Shown piece after piece: positions 16,001-24,394 of a DNA stretch of 29,040 bases. The stretch is from NCBI GenBank assembly GCA_902489295.1, contig CABTZM010000004.1, forward strand, positions 1 through 29,040, read 5' to 3'. A program made the position numbers and the translations under genes. Numbering within the stretch: position 1 is the stretch's first letter; each line of letters starts with the position of its first letter. The notes beneath the pieces were generated by a model. That model made no database searches. It was given only the letters and a program-made list of their open reading frames with translations, and had not been told where the DNA came from. The DNA is from an uncultured Collinsella sp. Its GTDB lineage: Bacteria; Actinomycetota; Coriobacteriia; Coriobacteriales; Coriobacteriaceae.

Positions 16001-18304
16001 TCACGGTCGCTGGCATCGCATCGCAAAGCCATTCGCAGTCGGTGTGACGGTAATGTCGCCGTGTTCGATGGTACACGCGAACACACCACCCGCTTCCTTA
16101 ACGGCATCGATGCAGGCATCGGACGGATGGCCGTATCGATTCCCCTCGCCCGCGCTCGCGAGGGAAAGCTCGGGCTTCAGGACGCCCAGCAACTCTCCAT
16201 CGACTGAAACCTTGGAGCCGTGATGCCCAAGTTTAAGGACATCGATATCCCCCACCTCCTGCACGAATTCCCGTTCTTGATCGAGTTCGGCATCACCGGT
16301 GAGGAGCATGCGCAGGCCCTTGCCTTCCTGAACATAAGAGAGCAGCAGGACAAGCGAGTCCTCATTTCCCTCGCCATCCACGGACTCGAATGGCCACATC
16401 ACGCGAGCGCAAAATGAGCCGATATCGACCGTATCCCCACGGCGCACCTGCCGATACTCCACGCCAGGTCGGTTCAATACCTCGGCAGGAGCATCCTCCA
16501 GCGCATCCGCCGCCACGGCAATCGTTCCGACCGAAAACTGTTCGAGCACGGCAGGCAAACCACCCCAGTGGTCCTCATCCCAATGCGTCACAAAAACGGC
16601 ATCGATATGGTGCACGTTATTGCGAACCAACGCCGCAACCACACGCTCGTCGAGCCCGCAGTCAACAAGTGCAACTGCGCCGCCTTGGCGGATAAGAATC
16701 GCATCGGCCTGGCCCACATCGAGCACCGTCACCGAAGGCGGAGCGAATCGATCCCAATAGACGTACGGAATCGCAGCCAAGAGCATCAGGCATGCAAGCC
16801 CCACCGCCATAGGACGTGCACGGGGACGCGGCCACCAGACCAGCAGAACCGCCAGAAAACACGGCACTAGGTAAATCCACATGCTATCGGGCGGCACGCT
16901 CACGGATGCACCCGGCATGGCGGCAAACAGCTGCTCGAAGAACAGCGCGCAACGGGCGGCAATCATGGGCACAACGAGCGCCCAAGTCCGCAACGGTCCC
17001 ACGAGCGAAAAGGGAGCCAGCACGATCGACACAGCGAGCAGTACGCTCACCACCGGACCGATGACCGCATTTGCCAGCGGAGCAATGAGCGAGAACGTAC
17101 CGAAGGCAGGAATGGTAATGGGAAGTGTCGCCAGTTGCGAGCACAGCGTGACGGAAAGCATGCTTGCAACGCCCGATGGCACACCCAGCTCACCCAAAGC
17201 GTAGGTCGCATAGGGGCAAAAGCACAGAATGGCTAAGACGCTGGCGCATGAAAGCTGAAAGCCCATCTCGAACAGCACCGTCGGCCGCAGTAGCACAAAG
17301 ATGGACATGGTTACGAAGAGTGCCGAAAGGCCGTGCCGACGACGCCCCGCGCCGTTTACGACAAGCGTCGCGAACACCATGCAGCACGCACGCACGGCCG
17401 AGGGAGACGCGCCCGTAAAGGCAGCATAGCCCACAAGCGTTATCGCCAATATCGCCCGCTGAAGACCACGTGAGCACCGAGTCTTTTGCAATACACCCTC
17501 GATAACAAATCCCACGATAGCCAAATGGCTGCCCGAGACGGCGATAAGATGCGCCGTTCCCGTCACAGAAAACCAGTCGCCCGCCGGCTGGGCGCGCAGC
17601 TCGGCCGAACGACCGCAGACGACACCGGCTATGAGCGCACGCGCCGGGTCTGTCGCAGGCGCGATGGACGCAAGCAGCCCATTTCTCAGCCGAAGCAGCG
17701 GCACCGGAGAGCCTTCATCGACTGACACAATCCGAACGGCTTTAACCTTGCGCACCTCGCCTCGGAGCACACGCGATCGTCCATATGCATCGTTCTCAAA
17801 ACGTGAAACGCGACCGATAACACGCACGTGCGCCCCGACCTTGAGCTCACGATCACACGATAGGCGAACCGTTGCCAAGTTCTTACCGTCCGCGCGTGCC
17901 TCGCAGGTATAGGAATACACGTCGTCGTTTATGGATGGATCACCCTGCACGACAAACTCGAGGCCGCTTGCCGCTCGACCGTCGAGCGCCCTCGAGGCGC
18001 TTAGCGCACCCACAGCCCACCACGCCGAGACGACCGCTCCCGCCACGAGACCGACGGACGCGGCATACAGCCACCGCTTCAAAGGGGCAAGCCTCGCACA
18101 AGAGTGAGCCAGCACAACGAAAACCGCTGCCGCAACGGGAATGGCCCATAGCGGCCCGACCGCCGTCGCCCGCTCCCTCAGCAGCGCATCAGCGGCTATG
18201 CTGAGCACCAAGGCGCAGCTCACGCACATGCCGGCACACAGGGTCATCGTCCACGGAATCAGGGGCCGCGGAGGCATCACGTGCTCTCGCTCGGTCGCAC
18301 TCAT
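16001..18304 (-). CDS. comEC: Competence protein ComEC/Rec2 (DNA uptake channel)
   Basis: ComEC is the inner-membrane channel through which single-stranded DNA enters during transformation. The 767-residue product has two or three N-terminal helices, an OB-type extracellular domain (GLEFVVQGD through GHVRVIGRV-like strands, about 115-190), the multi-helix competence domain with HLIAVSGSHLAIVGF and FTGASPSAVRA, and a C-terminal metallo-beta-lactamase domain with VLDVGQADAILI, the metal motif THWDEDHWGGL and LGHHGSK. All key motifs look intact. The ATG at 18304 overlaps the comEA stop as ATGA, indicating translational coupling; there is no clear Shine-Dalgarno, and an internal ATG further downstream is a weaker alternative. 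Confidence 0.94.
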   Translation of the reverse strand: MSATEREHVMPPRPLIPWTMTLCAGMCVSCALVLSIAADALLRERATAVGPLWAIPVAAAVFVVLAHSCARLAPLKRWLYAASVGLVAGAVVSAWWAVGALSASRALDGRAASGLEFVVQGDPSINDDVYSYTCEARADGKNLATVRLSCDRELKVGAHVRVIGRVSRFENDAYGRSRVLRGEVRKVKAVRIVSVDEGSPVPLLRLRNGLLASIAPATDPARALIAGVVCGRSAELRAQPAGDWFSVTGTAHLIAVSGSHLAIVGFVIEGVLQKTRCSRGLQRAILAITLVGYAAFTGASPSAVRACCMVFATLVVNGAGRRRHGLSALFVTMSIFVLLRPTVLFEMGFQLSCASVLAILCFCPYATYALGELGVPSGVASMLSVTLCSQLATLPITIPAFGTFSLIAPLANAVIGPVVSVLLAVSIVLAPFSLVGPLRTWALVVPMIAARCALFFEQLFAAMPGASVSVPPDSMWIYLVPCFLAVLLVWWPRPRARPMAVGLACLMLLAAIPYVYWDRFAPPSVTVLDVGQADAILIRQGGAVALVDCGLDERVVAALVRNNVHHIDAVFVTHWDEDHWGGLPAVLEQFSVGTIAVAADALEDAPAEVLNRPGVEYRQVRRGDTVDIGSFCARVMWPFESVDGEGNEDSLVLLLSYVQEGKGLRMLLTGDAELDQEREFVQEVGDIDVLKLGHHGSKVSVDGELLGVLKPELSLASAGEGNRYGHPSDACIDAVKEAGGVFACTIEHGDITVTPTANGFAMRCQRP

Positions 18305-19014
18305 ACGCAGATGCAATCTTTGATTTTGGCAAGCTTCTTCTCGCCGATTCCCGACACGCGCATCAGATCGTCAACCGAAGCAAAAGCACCGTTCTTTGTC
18401 CGCTCATCGATAATCGACTGTGCCATTGAGGGACCGATTCCCGAGAGCGTCTGCAGCTCTGCCGAGCTTGCCGTATTAATGTTTACTAGGCCTGTTGCGC
18501 CACCGACGCCTGATGATGCGGAAGTCCCACCATCAACACCGGCTTCCGCAATGGGCACCTGCTGCTCCCCTACCGTTGGAACGTGAATTTTTTGTCCATC
18601 AGTGACCTTGGATGCACGATTAAGCCCCGTAACGTCTGCTTCGGGCGCCAGCCCGCCGGCGGCATCAATCGCCTGAGCCACCCGCGCCCCGTCTTTGAGG
18701 CGATATACACCGGGTGACGCCACGGCGCCATCAACATCGACATAGACCTCTGCCGCGGCAGACGCCTTAGGCGAAGAGCCTTCAGATGTCTTTCCACTCG
18801 AAGCATCGCCGGATCCCGGCTCCACTAACGTGCCCGAACCATCAGTGCGCTCAAACGACACACCGCCGGCACCGCCGCCAAAGTTCGCCATTGCCAGTCC
18901 ACTCGCCATCGCAATGACGACCAGTATCGCCATCACCACTGCCTTATGACCGAGCAGTTTGCCCGCCCAGCGGTCCATCTTTTTGACTCGTTCGTGTTGT
19001 TCGCGCTGCGCCAT
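18301..19014 (-). CDS. comEA: Competence protein ComEA (DNA receptor)
   Basis: ComEA is a membrane-anchored DNA-binding protein that captures transforming DNA and hands it to ComEC. The 237-residue product has a short cytoplasmic basic N-terminus, one membrane helix (AVVMAILVVIAMASGLAMANF), a Gly/Ser-rich linker, an SLBB domain (EVYVDVDGAVASPGVYRL onward) and a C-terminal helix-hairpin-helix pair (LVNINTASSAELQTLSGIG and FASVDDLMRVSGIGEKKL). ATG at 19014 has GGGAGG 7 bases upstream; the upstream in-frame extension to 19092 would start with TTG and lacks support. It opens the comEA-comEC-holA operon. Confidence 0.94.
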   Translation of the reverse strand: MAQREQHERVKKMDRWAGKLLGHKAVVMAILVVIAMASGLAMANFGGGAGGVSFERTDGSGTLVEPGSGDASSGKTSEGSSPKASAAAEVYVDVDGAVASPGVYRLKDGARVAQAIDAAGGLAPEADVTGLNRASKVTDGQKIHVPTVGEQQVPIAEAGVDGGTSASSGVGGATGLVNINTASSAELQTLSGIGPSMAQSIIDERTKNGAFASVDDLMRVSGIGEKKLAKIKDCICV

Positions 19015-19184
19015 AGCAAAACCTCCCAACATCATCGTGTCAGGAAACGAACGCCGCAGCTTCCGCACGTCCACACCAGTTTTCGCGGTCAAACCAAAAG
19101 CTGACCAAAACCTTGCGAAAAAATGTCCATTTATTCAGACACACGTCAGCGAATGAACATCTTGGCATCATTTGCCCAGATAGC

Positions 19185-19217
19185 AAAAGACCGACGATAC
19201 AGGCGCATCGTCGGTCT
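19185..19217 (-). terminator. Rho-independent terminator of the mihF-gmk-rpoZ-thiI operon
   Basis: An 11-bp perfect stem (19188-19198 with 19207-19217) encloses an 8-nt loop and is followed by TTTT on the minus strand. It starts 10 bases after the thiI stop. Confidence 0.88.
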
Positions 19218-19227
19218 ATGCAGGCAA

Positions 19228-20472
19228 TTACTCGTAATCTTGGTAAATCTCACGCGGAGCAAGCTCAGAATGTTTGCGTTTTAAGGTCTTAGGGGCCTTG
19301 TACGTGTTGCTCTCGAAGTCGATGTACTCGGTCTGCTTGAGCAGACGCTCAATCATCTCCTCGTGATCAAACAGTTCCCAGGCCTCATGCACGGCATCGA
19401 GTTTAGCGTGCGTCTCGGGACGGCGCGGCATAAACAGCGTACAGCAGTCGGGAGCGGCCTCAGTCGAGATATCGAACGTACCGATCTCCTCGGCGCGTGC
19501 GATGATCTCCTGTTTGTCCGAACCGATGAGAGGACGGAACACGGGAATCTTCACGGCTTCGTTGACGGCCATGATGTTCTCAAGCGTTTGGGAGGCAACC
19601 TGCCCAAGCGATTCGCCCGTAACGATGGCCCTGGCACCCTCGATGTGTGCAATGCGCTCAGCAACCGAATACATAATGCGGCGATACATGATCACGCGCA
19701 GGTTGCTGGGACAGGTGACCGAAATCTCACGCTGGCAGTCGCCAAACGGCACCACGTACAGGCGGCCGATCTGGACACCCGGCTCAAGTGCACGGATGAT
19801 GTCCTGCACCAGGTATTCACTCGTGTCGGGCGTCTGCGGACGACCGGAGAAATGCACCGGCACGCAAACCGCGCCGCGACGCGCGAGCATCCAGGTCGCC
19901 ACCGGAGAATCGATGCCCGACGACAGAAGCGTCACGACCTTGCCGGCAGATCCCACCGGCAGACCGCCCACGCCGCGCTCGGAGCGTGCGTACACGTAAA
20001 CGCTACCCTGGACCACCAGTACGTGCACCATCGCATCGGGGTCGTGCATTTGAACCTTTTTATCGGGAAACGCCTCGCACAGCACCTCGCCCACCTGACG
20101 ATTAATATCGATCGAGGTGAGCTCATAGTCGGTATTGGAGCGCTTGGCATGCACCTTAAACGAATCGAAGGGGCCAAACTCGCGCAGCGCCTTGACGGCG
20201 GCGGCGCAGTACTCCTGCGGGTCGCGGTTGGTGTGGTACGCCAGGGACACACGGGCAACGCCGGGGACGGTGCGGATGACGCGCGCCGCCTCGTCGGCCT
20301 GATGCTCGTTAAAGGTCACGAGGATATAACCGGAAATTCGAGACACGGCGTTCACGGAAAAGGCGGCCAAAGCCGCCTTAATGTTATCCATGAGGATATG
20401 CTCAAAATGCGCGCGGTTCTTGCCCTTCAGTCCAACCTCGTGATAGTGGACTAGGCAGACGCGAGCTGCCAT
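19228..20472 (-). CDS. thiI: tRNA 4-thiouridine synthase ThiI
   Basis: ThiI makes 4-thiouridine at position 8 of tRNA and, in many bacteria, supplies sulfur for the thiamine thiazole. The 414-residue product has the N-terminal ferredoxin-like/THUMP region (about 60-165), the PP-loop VTLLSSGIDSPVATWMLARRG that adenylates U8, and the conserved PDCCTLFMPRRPETHA near the C-terminus. It lacks the C-terminal rhodanese domain found in E. coli, as is usual in Gram-positive bacteria, so the sulfur donor is a separate cysteine desulfurase. The ATG directly follows the rpoZ stop (TAAATG), so translation is probably coupled. Confidence 0.95.
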   Translation of the reverse strand: MAARVCLVHYHEVGLKGKNRAHFEHILMDNIKAALAAFSVNAVSRISGYILVTFNEHQADEAARVIRTVPGVARVSLAYHTNRDPQEYCAAAVKALREFGPFDSFKVHAKRSNTDYELTSIDINRQVGEVLCEAFPDKKVQMHDPDAMVHVLVVQGSVYVYARSERGVGGLPVGSAGKVVTLLSSGIDSPVATWMLARRGAVCVPVHFSGRPQTPDTSEYLVQDIIRALEPGVQIGRLYVVPFGDCQREISVTCPSNLRVIMYRRIMYSVAERIAHIEGARAIVTGESLGQVASQTLENIMAVNEAVKIPVFRPLIGSDKQEIIARAEEIGTFDISTEAAPDCCTLFMPRRPETHAKLDAVHEAWELFDHEEMIERLLKQTEYIDFESNTYKAPKTLKRKHSELAPREIYQDYE

Positions 20473-20754
20473 TTAGGCTTCAGCAACCTTATGACCGAGC
20501 GCCTTCTCGTAACGGGCCTCGTCGTAAGAGATGTCGCCGTCGACAATCTCATCCATAGCCATCGAGATGGTATCGGCACCGGAAAGCCCGATGGTGATGT
20601 CATCGACATCCTGGACGGCAAGCACGCGGTTGTGCTGGCCACGCAGCATGCTATTGATGTCGCAGGCGCGCTTGGAAGCAAGCGAAGCGAGCAGGAAGCG
20701 GTTATGATCGGTCTTCTCCAGAAGATCGTCAATGCAAGGCTTTACAACGGACAC
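20473..20754 (-). CDS. rpoZ: DNA-directed RNA polymerase omega subunit
   Basis: Omega helps fold and assemble the beta' subunit of RNA polymerase. The 93-residue product shows the omega pattern: PCIDDLLEKTDHNRFLLASLASKRACDI near the N-terminus and the later KALGHKV stretch. The start is GTG at 20754, 5 bases after the gmk stop, with AAGGA inside the end of gmk. gmk-rpoZ adjacency is very widely conserved. Confidence 0.94.
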   Translation of the reverse strand: MSVVKPCIDDLLEKTDHNRFLLASLASKRACDINSMLRGQHNRVLAVQDVDDITIGLSGADTISMAMDEIVDGDISYDEARYEKALGHKVAEA

Positions 20755-20759
20755 GGACC

Positions 20760-21329
20760 TCAGATCCTTTCATGCATATCGAGAACGCGAACGAGCTCAT
20801 CGGTCGCGCGGTCGAGATCGTCATTCACCACGACGTCGTCGTAGCGGTCGGCAAGGGCAAGCTCATCGGCGGCGTTTGCCATACGCAGCTCAATCGTCTC
20901 GGGCGTCTCGGTACCGCGACCGACTAGACGCTCGCGGAGCACCTCAAGCGAAGGCGGCTTGATAAAGATCAGCACGGCCTCGGGGAAACGCTCCTTCACC
21001 TGCAGGGCGCCCTGGACATCGATCTCCAAAATCAGAGACGAGCCCGAGGCGAGCTTGGATGTGACCTCGCTCACCAACGTGCCGTAGCAGTTACCGTGGA
21101 CCTCGGCCCACTCAACAAACTCACCGTTTGCCACGCGGCGGTCGAACTCCTCGCGCGTCAGAAAAAAGTAGTTGACGCCGTCGACCTCACCTTTGCGTGG
21201 TGCTCGCGTGGTAGCCGAAACCGTCAGACCCAGGTTCGAGCGGCGCTCGCGCACACGAGTGACGAGCGTACCCTTGCCTGCGCCTGACGGTCCAGAAATC
21301 ACAAAGAGCTTGGAATCCTGAGCGCTCAC
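20760..21329 (-). CDS. gmk: Guanylate kinase
   Basis: Guanylate kinase phosphorylates GMP to GDP with ATP. The 189-residue product is of standard length, with the P-loop ISGPSGAGKGTLV, the GMP-binding TVSATTRAPRKGEVDGVNYFF, and LILEIDVQGALQVKERFPEAVLIFI. The start is GTG at 21329, adjacent to the mihF stop (TAAGTG), with no clear Shine-Dalgarno, suggesting re-initiation after mihF. gmk belongs to the actinobacterial mihF-gmk-rpoZ block. Confidence 0.97.
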   Translation of the reverse strand: MSAQDSKLFVISGPSGAGKGTLVTRVRERRSNLGLTVSATTRAPRKGEVDGVNYFFLTREEFDRRVANGEFVEWAEVHGNCYGTLVSEVTSKLASGSSLILEIDVQGALQVKERFPEAVLIFIKPPSLEVLRERLVGRGTETPETIELRMANAADELALADRYDDVVVNDDLDRATDELVRVLDMHERI

Positions 21330-21638
21330 TTATTTGGTCAGCTGCTCGAGGAGCTGCTCGCGCTGACGGACGCCGAGGCCCTGGACGCGACGAGTAGCGG
21401 AGATACCGAGCTCCTCCATGATCTTGGCGGCCTTGGCCTTGCCATAACCGGGGAGAGACTCGATGAGGGTGGAAACCTTCATGCGGGAAGCGATGGGGTC
21501 ATCGGAGTTGAGCACGGACTCGAGGGACTTCTCGCCCTTCTTGATCTGCTCGCGAAGCTCAGCGCGGGCGTGACGTGCGGCAGCAGCCTTCTCAAGAGCC
21601 TGCTTGCGCTGCTCGTCGGTAAGCTGAGGGAGTGCCAT
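21330..21638 (-). CDS. mihF: Integration host factor, actinobacterial type
   Basis: mIHF/sIHF is the nucleoid-associated DNA-binding protein of Actinobacteria, unrelated in fold to IHF of Proteobacteria. The 102-residue product shows the family signature: MALPQLTDEQRKQALEKAAAAR, a long basic helix, then VSTLIESLPGYGKAKAAKIMEELGI with the H2TH-like motif, and a C-terminal RVQGLGVRQREQLL stretch. The ATG at 21638 has GGAGGT 4 bases upstream. It is the first gene of the mihF-gmk-rpoZ-thiI operon and is one of the strongest taxonomic markers in the window. Confidence 0.95.
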   Translation of the reverse strand: MALPQLTDEQRKQALEKAAAARHARAELREQIKKGEKSLESVLNSDDPIASRMKVSTLIESLPGYGKAKAAKIMEELGISATRRVQGLGVRQREQLLEQLTK

Positions 21639-21682
21639 TCGTACCTCCAAATAGTTGGGTTATATCTGATTCAATAATTGGC

Positions 21683-21691
21683 ATTTTAGCA
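21683..21691 (-). promoter_or_regulatory. mihF promoter, extended -10 (TGC-TAAAAT)
   Basis: The minus strand reads TGCTAAAAT about 45 bases upstream of the mihF ATG. The sequence at -35 (GCATTT) is poor. An alternative further upstream is TTGCAC with TAACCT 17 bases later. Confidence 0.5.
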
Positions 21692-21774
21692 CGTAGAACG
21701 TACAAAATGCCTAATCGCGGCTCCATAGGTTAGACGATACCCGCAAAAAGTGCAATATACTGCGCCCAAAGTTA

Positions 21775-21832
21775 AGCCCCTGACCTGCGATTCCACACAA
21801 AGGATGGGAAAGTTTACGCAGGCACAGGGGCT
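21775..21832 (-). terminator. Long stem-loop after pyrF, probable end of the pyr operon
   Basis: Bases 21775-21782 pair with 21825-21832 and 21784-21789 pair with 21817-21822, with a 27-nt apical region. On the minus strand the tail is only moderately T-rich (TTAACTTT); on the plus strand the tail is ATTTTG. It lies about 45 bases after the pyrF stop and ahead of the mihF promoter, so a terminator, possibly bidirectional, is the simplest reading. Confidence 0.5.
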
Positions 21833-21877
21833 ATTTTGTGCTAATGAGACCCAAAAGTGGTGACTTAGGGGAATCTT

Positions 21878-22594
21878 TTACGCGACGTTTTCGACCAGCT
21901 CGGCGACGATGGCATCAAAGGCGGCAACCGGATCGTCGGCACCGGTGATGGGACGGCCCACCACAATGTGGCTTGCGCCACGCTCGATAGCCTGGGAAGG
22001 CGTCGCCACGCGGGACTGGTCACCAAGGGCGGCACCCACCGGACGCACACCCGGAGTCACGATCAGGGCATCAGGACCCAGCAGCTCACGCATGTCGTGA
22101 GCCTCCATCGGTGAGCACACGATGCCATCGATGCCGTTGGCCTGAGCAAGCTTTGCCAAGCGGGCGGCCTCCTCGGCCACGGGAGACTCGACGCCGATCT
22201 CGCTCAAGGCATCCTGATTCATGCTCGTGAGCACGGTGATGGCGACGAGCTTGGCGCGGTCCTCACGCGCCTCCTCGGCACCCTCGCGGCAGGCAGCGAG
22301 CATAGCACCCGAGCCCAGGCCGTGGACCGAAAGCAGGTCGGCACCGGCAAGCGAGGCCGAGCGGGCAGCGCCGCGCACCTGATGCGGAATGTCATGGAAC
22401 TTAAGGTCGAGGAAGACCTTAAAGCCAAGGTCCTTAAAGGTCTTGACGATCTGGGGACCCTCAGCGTAATAGAGCGTCATGCCGACCTTGAGCCAGGCGG
22501 CATGGCCCGAAAGCTCGTGGGCGAGCTCGAGCGCGCGCTCACGGTCGCAGTCGAGGGCGACGATAACACGGTCGCGGGCATCATTCTCTAGCAT
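21878..22594 (-). CDS. pyrF: Orotidine 5'-phosphate decarboxylase
   Basis: PyrF decarboxylates OMP to UMP, the last step of de novo UMP synthesis. The 238-residue product is of the short, bacterial class: VIVALDCD at the first barrel strand, WLKVGMTLYYAEG, the catalytic FLDLKFHDIPHQV (Lys-Asp-x-x-x-Asp-like tetrad region), and the phosphate-binding VTPGVRP and HIVVGRPITGADDP. The ATG at 22594 overlaps the pyrD end by 7 bases. It is the last gene of the pyr operon. Confidence 0.97.
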   Translation of the reverse strand: MLENDARDRVIVALDCDRERALELAHELSGHAAWLKVGMTLYYAEGPQIVKTFKDLGFKVFLDLKFHDIPHQVRGAARSASLAGADLLSVHGLGSGAMLAACREGAEEAREDRAKLVAITVLTSMNQDALSEIGVESPVAEEAARLAKLAQANGIDGIVCSPMEAHDMRELLGPDALIVTPGVRPVGAALGDQSRVATPSQAIERGASHIVVGRPITGADDPVAAFDAIVAELVENVA

Positions 22595-23496
22595 TCGAAA
22601 GCACCCACCAGCTCGTTGATGTCCTTTACGCCCTGGGACTCGGCCCAGGCCTCGAGCTCATGCGCGATCTTAAGCGAAGCGCACGGATCGACGAAGTTGG
22701 CCATGCCGACCGACACGCAGGTGGCGCCGGCCAGGATAAACTCAGCCGCATCCTCGCCAGTCATGACACCGCCGACACCGTTGATGGGGATATCGACGGC
22801 CTGGGCAACCTCCCAGACCATGCGCACGGCGATGTGGTGGCACAGCGGGCCCGAAAGGCCGCCCTTGGGCTTGGCCACGCGGGACTTGCGGGTATGGACG
22901 TCGATGGCCATGCCCTGGATGGAGTTGATGACCGAAAGGCCGTCGGCGCCGGCAGCCTCGAGGGCCTTGGCGATCTCGGCGACGTTGACCGGCGCCATCT
23001 TCACGAACAGCGGCTTATCGGTCACCTTGCGGCAAGCAGCCATAACGGAAGAGGCGCCCTCGGGCGTGGAGCCCATGGCGGCACCGCCGGCGGCGATATT
23101 AGGGCAGCTCACGTTGATCTCGTAGCCGGCAGCCCAGGGGCACAGCTCGACATACATCTCGAGTGCGCGGACAAACTCGTCAACGGAGTGACCGGCAACC
23201 TGACAGATGACCTGGCAGCCGTCCTTGGACAGCTGTTCGAGCCACGGACCGGACTCGCGGGCAAAGGCGGCCACGCCGGGGTTCTGAAGACCCACGGAGT
23301 TGATCATACCGCCGGGAATCTCGGCCATGCGGGGCGCGGGATTGCCGGGCCAGGGCTCGGCAGCGCAACCCTTGGTGGTGATGGCGCCCAGCTGGGAAAC
23401 ATCGAAGAAATTCTGGAACTGCCAGCCGTAGCCGAAGGTACCGGCTGCGGTGTTAATGGGGTTCTGCATCTTGACGCCGCCGAAATCGACGGCCAT
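22588..23496 (-). CDS. pyrD: Dihydroorotate dehydrogenase class 1B, catalytic subunit
   Basis: PyrD oxidises dihydroorotate to orotate; the class 1B enzyme works with PyrK and NAD+. The 302-residue product shows MQNPINTAAGTFGYG, the GCAAEPWPGNPAPRM loop, NVSCPNIAAGG, FVKMAPVNVAEIAKALEAAG and the FMN-phosphate stretches GVGGVMTGEDAAEFILAGA. The frame is open far upstream, but that part overlaps pyrK. The ATG at 23496 places the protein ends as in known PyrDB; two in-frame GTG codons (23502 and 23511, the latter overlapping the pyrK stop) are alternatives, and the 23511 one has AGGTGGTGG at a fair distance. Confidence 0.95.
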   Translation of the reverse strand: MAVDFGGVKMQNPINTAAGTFGYGWQFQNFFDVSQLGAITTKGCAAEPWPGNPAPRMAEIPGGMINSVGLQNPGVAAFARESGPWLEQLSKDGCQVICQVAGHSVDEFVRALEMYVELCPWAAGYEINVSCPNIAAGGAAMGSTPEGASSVMAACRKVTDKPLFVKMAPVNVAEIAKALEAAGADGLSVINSIQGMAIDVHTRKSRVAKPKGGLSGPLCHHIAVRMVWEVAQAVDIPINGVGGVMTGEDAAEFILAGATCVSVGMANFVDPCASLKIAHELEAWAESQGVKDINELVGAFEC

Positions 23497-23510
23497 GTTC
23501 ACGGTACCCA

Positions 23511-24302
23511 CTAGAAGACCACCACCTTGGAAGCATCGAACACGGGGCCGCACATACAAGCACCCTTCATACCGTCGACCGTCTCGACATTGCAGGTGTT
23601 GCAGGCGCCAAAGCCACAGCTCATCATGCGCTCGAGCGACACCTCGCAGTACACACCGGCCTCGGCGGCAGCGGCGGCGACCTTCTTCATCATGACGGCG
23701 GGGCCGCAGCTGGCGACGTAGTCGTAGCCGCCCTCTCCAAGCAGCTCGGCTGCCGGATCGGTGCAAAAACCGTGCGTGCCGAGCGAACCGTCGTCGGTGC
23801 ACACGTTAACCGTGGCGCCCAGCGCACGGAACTCATCGACACCCACGACTTTGGAAGCGGTGCCGAAGCCCAGGCACACGTCCACATCAACACCCTGCTC
23901 GGCAAGCATGCCGGCAAGACACAGCACAGGCGGAACGCCGATGCCACCGGCGACGAGCAGTGCCTTCCTGGTGCCCTCGGGTACCATCCAGCCACGGCCA
24001 CCGGGGCCCAACAGGTTAGAGGTGGAGCCAGGGCCCATCTGGGACAAACGGCGGGTATCGTCGCCCACGACGGCGTACCACAGCTCGACGGTGCCGGCCT
24101 CGGCGTCGGCGCGGTAGAAACTCAAGGGCACACGAAGCAGAGAAGACGCATCGCCGGGGACGGCGATGTTCACAAACTGACCGGGCTTGAGCGCACTTGC
24201 AAGCTTGGGGGCCGAGATGACGAGCGAGAAGATGCCGTCGGCGATCTCCCGGTTCGAGACGACCTCGAAGTCGTGCATGCGTGCAGTGGAAGGTGTGGGC
24301 AT
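23511..24302 (-). CDS. pyrK: Dihydroorotate dehydrogenase electron transfer subunit PyrK
   Basis: PyrK carries FAD and a 2Fe-2S cluster and passes electrons from PyrD to NAD+. The 263-residue product has a ferredoxin-reductase-type FAD domain (GQFVNIAVPGDASSLLRVPLSFYR), an NAD-binding domain (ALLVAGGIGVPPVLCLA, YVASCGPAVMMKKV) and the C-terminal cluster-binding cysteines in the spacing Cx4Cx2Cx11C, beginning at CGFGACNTC. ATG at 24302 follows GGAG. It is followed by pyrD, as expected for a PyrD-PyrK complex. Confidence 0.95.
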   Translation of the reverse strand: MPTPSTARMHDFEVVSNREIADGIFSLVISAPKLASALKPGQFVNIAVPGDASSLLRVPLSFYRADAEAGTVELWYAVVGDDTRRLSQMGPGSTSNLLGPGGRGWMVPEGTRKALLVAGGIGVPPVLCLAGMLAEQGVDVDVCLGFGTASKVVGVDEFRALGATVNVCTDDGSLGTHGFCTDPAAELLGEGGYDYVASCGPAVMMKKVAAAAAEAGVYCEVSLERMMSCGFGACNTCNVETVDGMKGACMCGPVFDASKVVVF

Positions 24303-24349
24303 AGACGCTCCAATCCCCCATGCGGTTGCATGGTCTAAACGAACAGAAA

Positions 24350-24374
24350 GCGCGGCACCGCAAGGGCGCCGCGC
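24350..24374 (-). terminator. GC-rich hairpin between pyrC and pyrK, weak terminator or processing site
   Basis: A 7-bp GC-only stem (24350-24356 with 24368-24374) is followed by only TTT on the minus strand. It lies in the widest gap inside the pyr operon (92 bases). Partial termination or mRNA processing would lower pyrKDF relative to pyrRBC; this is inference. Confidence 0.35.
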
Positions 24375-24394
24375 ACAAAAGCGATAAGGCTATG

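Noticed and set aside
21775..21832. Riboswitch between pyrF and mihF
   Set aside because: The stem-loop does not match any riboswitch core I can recognise, and its place after pyrF fits a terminator better.
22588..23802. 404-residue reading of pyrD
   Set aside because: The N-terminal 100 residues are an Arg-rich frame shadow of pyrK; class 1B PyrD proteins begin close to the ATG at 23496.
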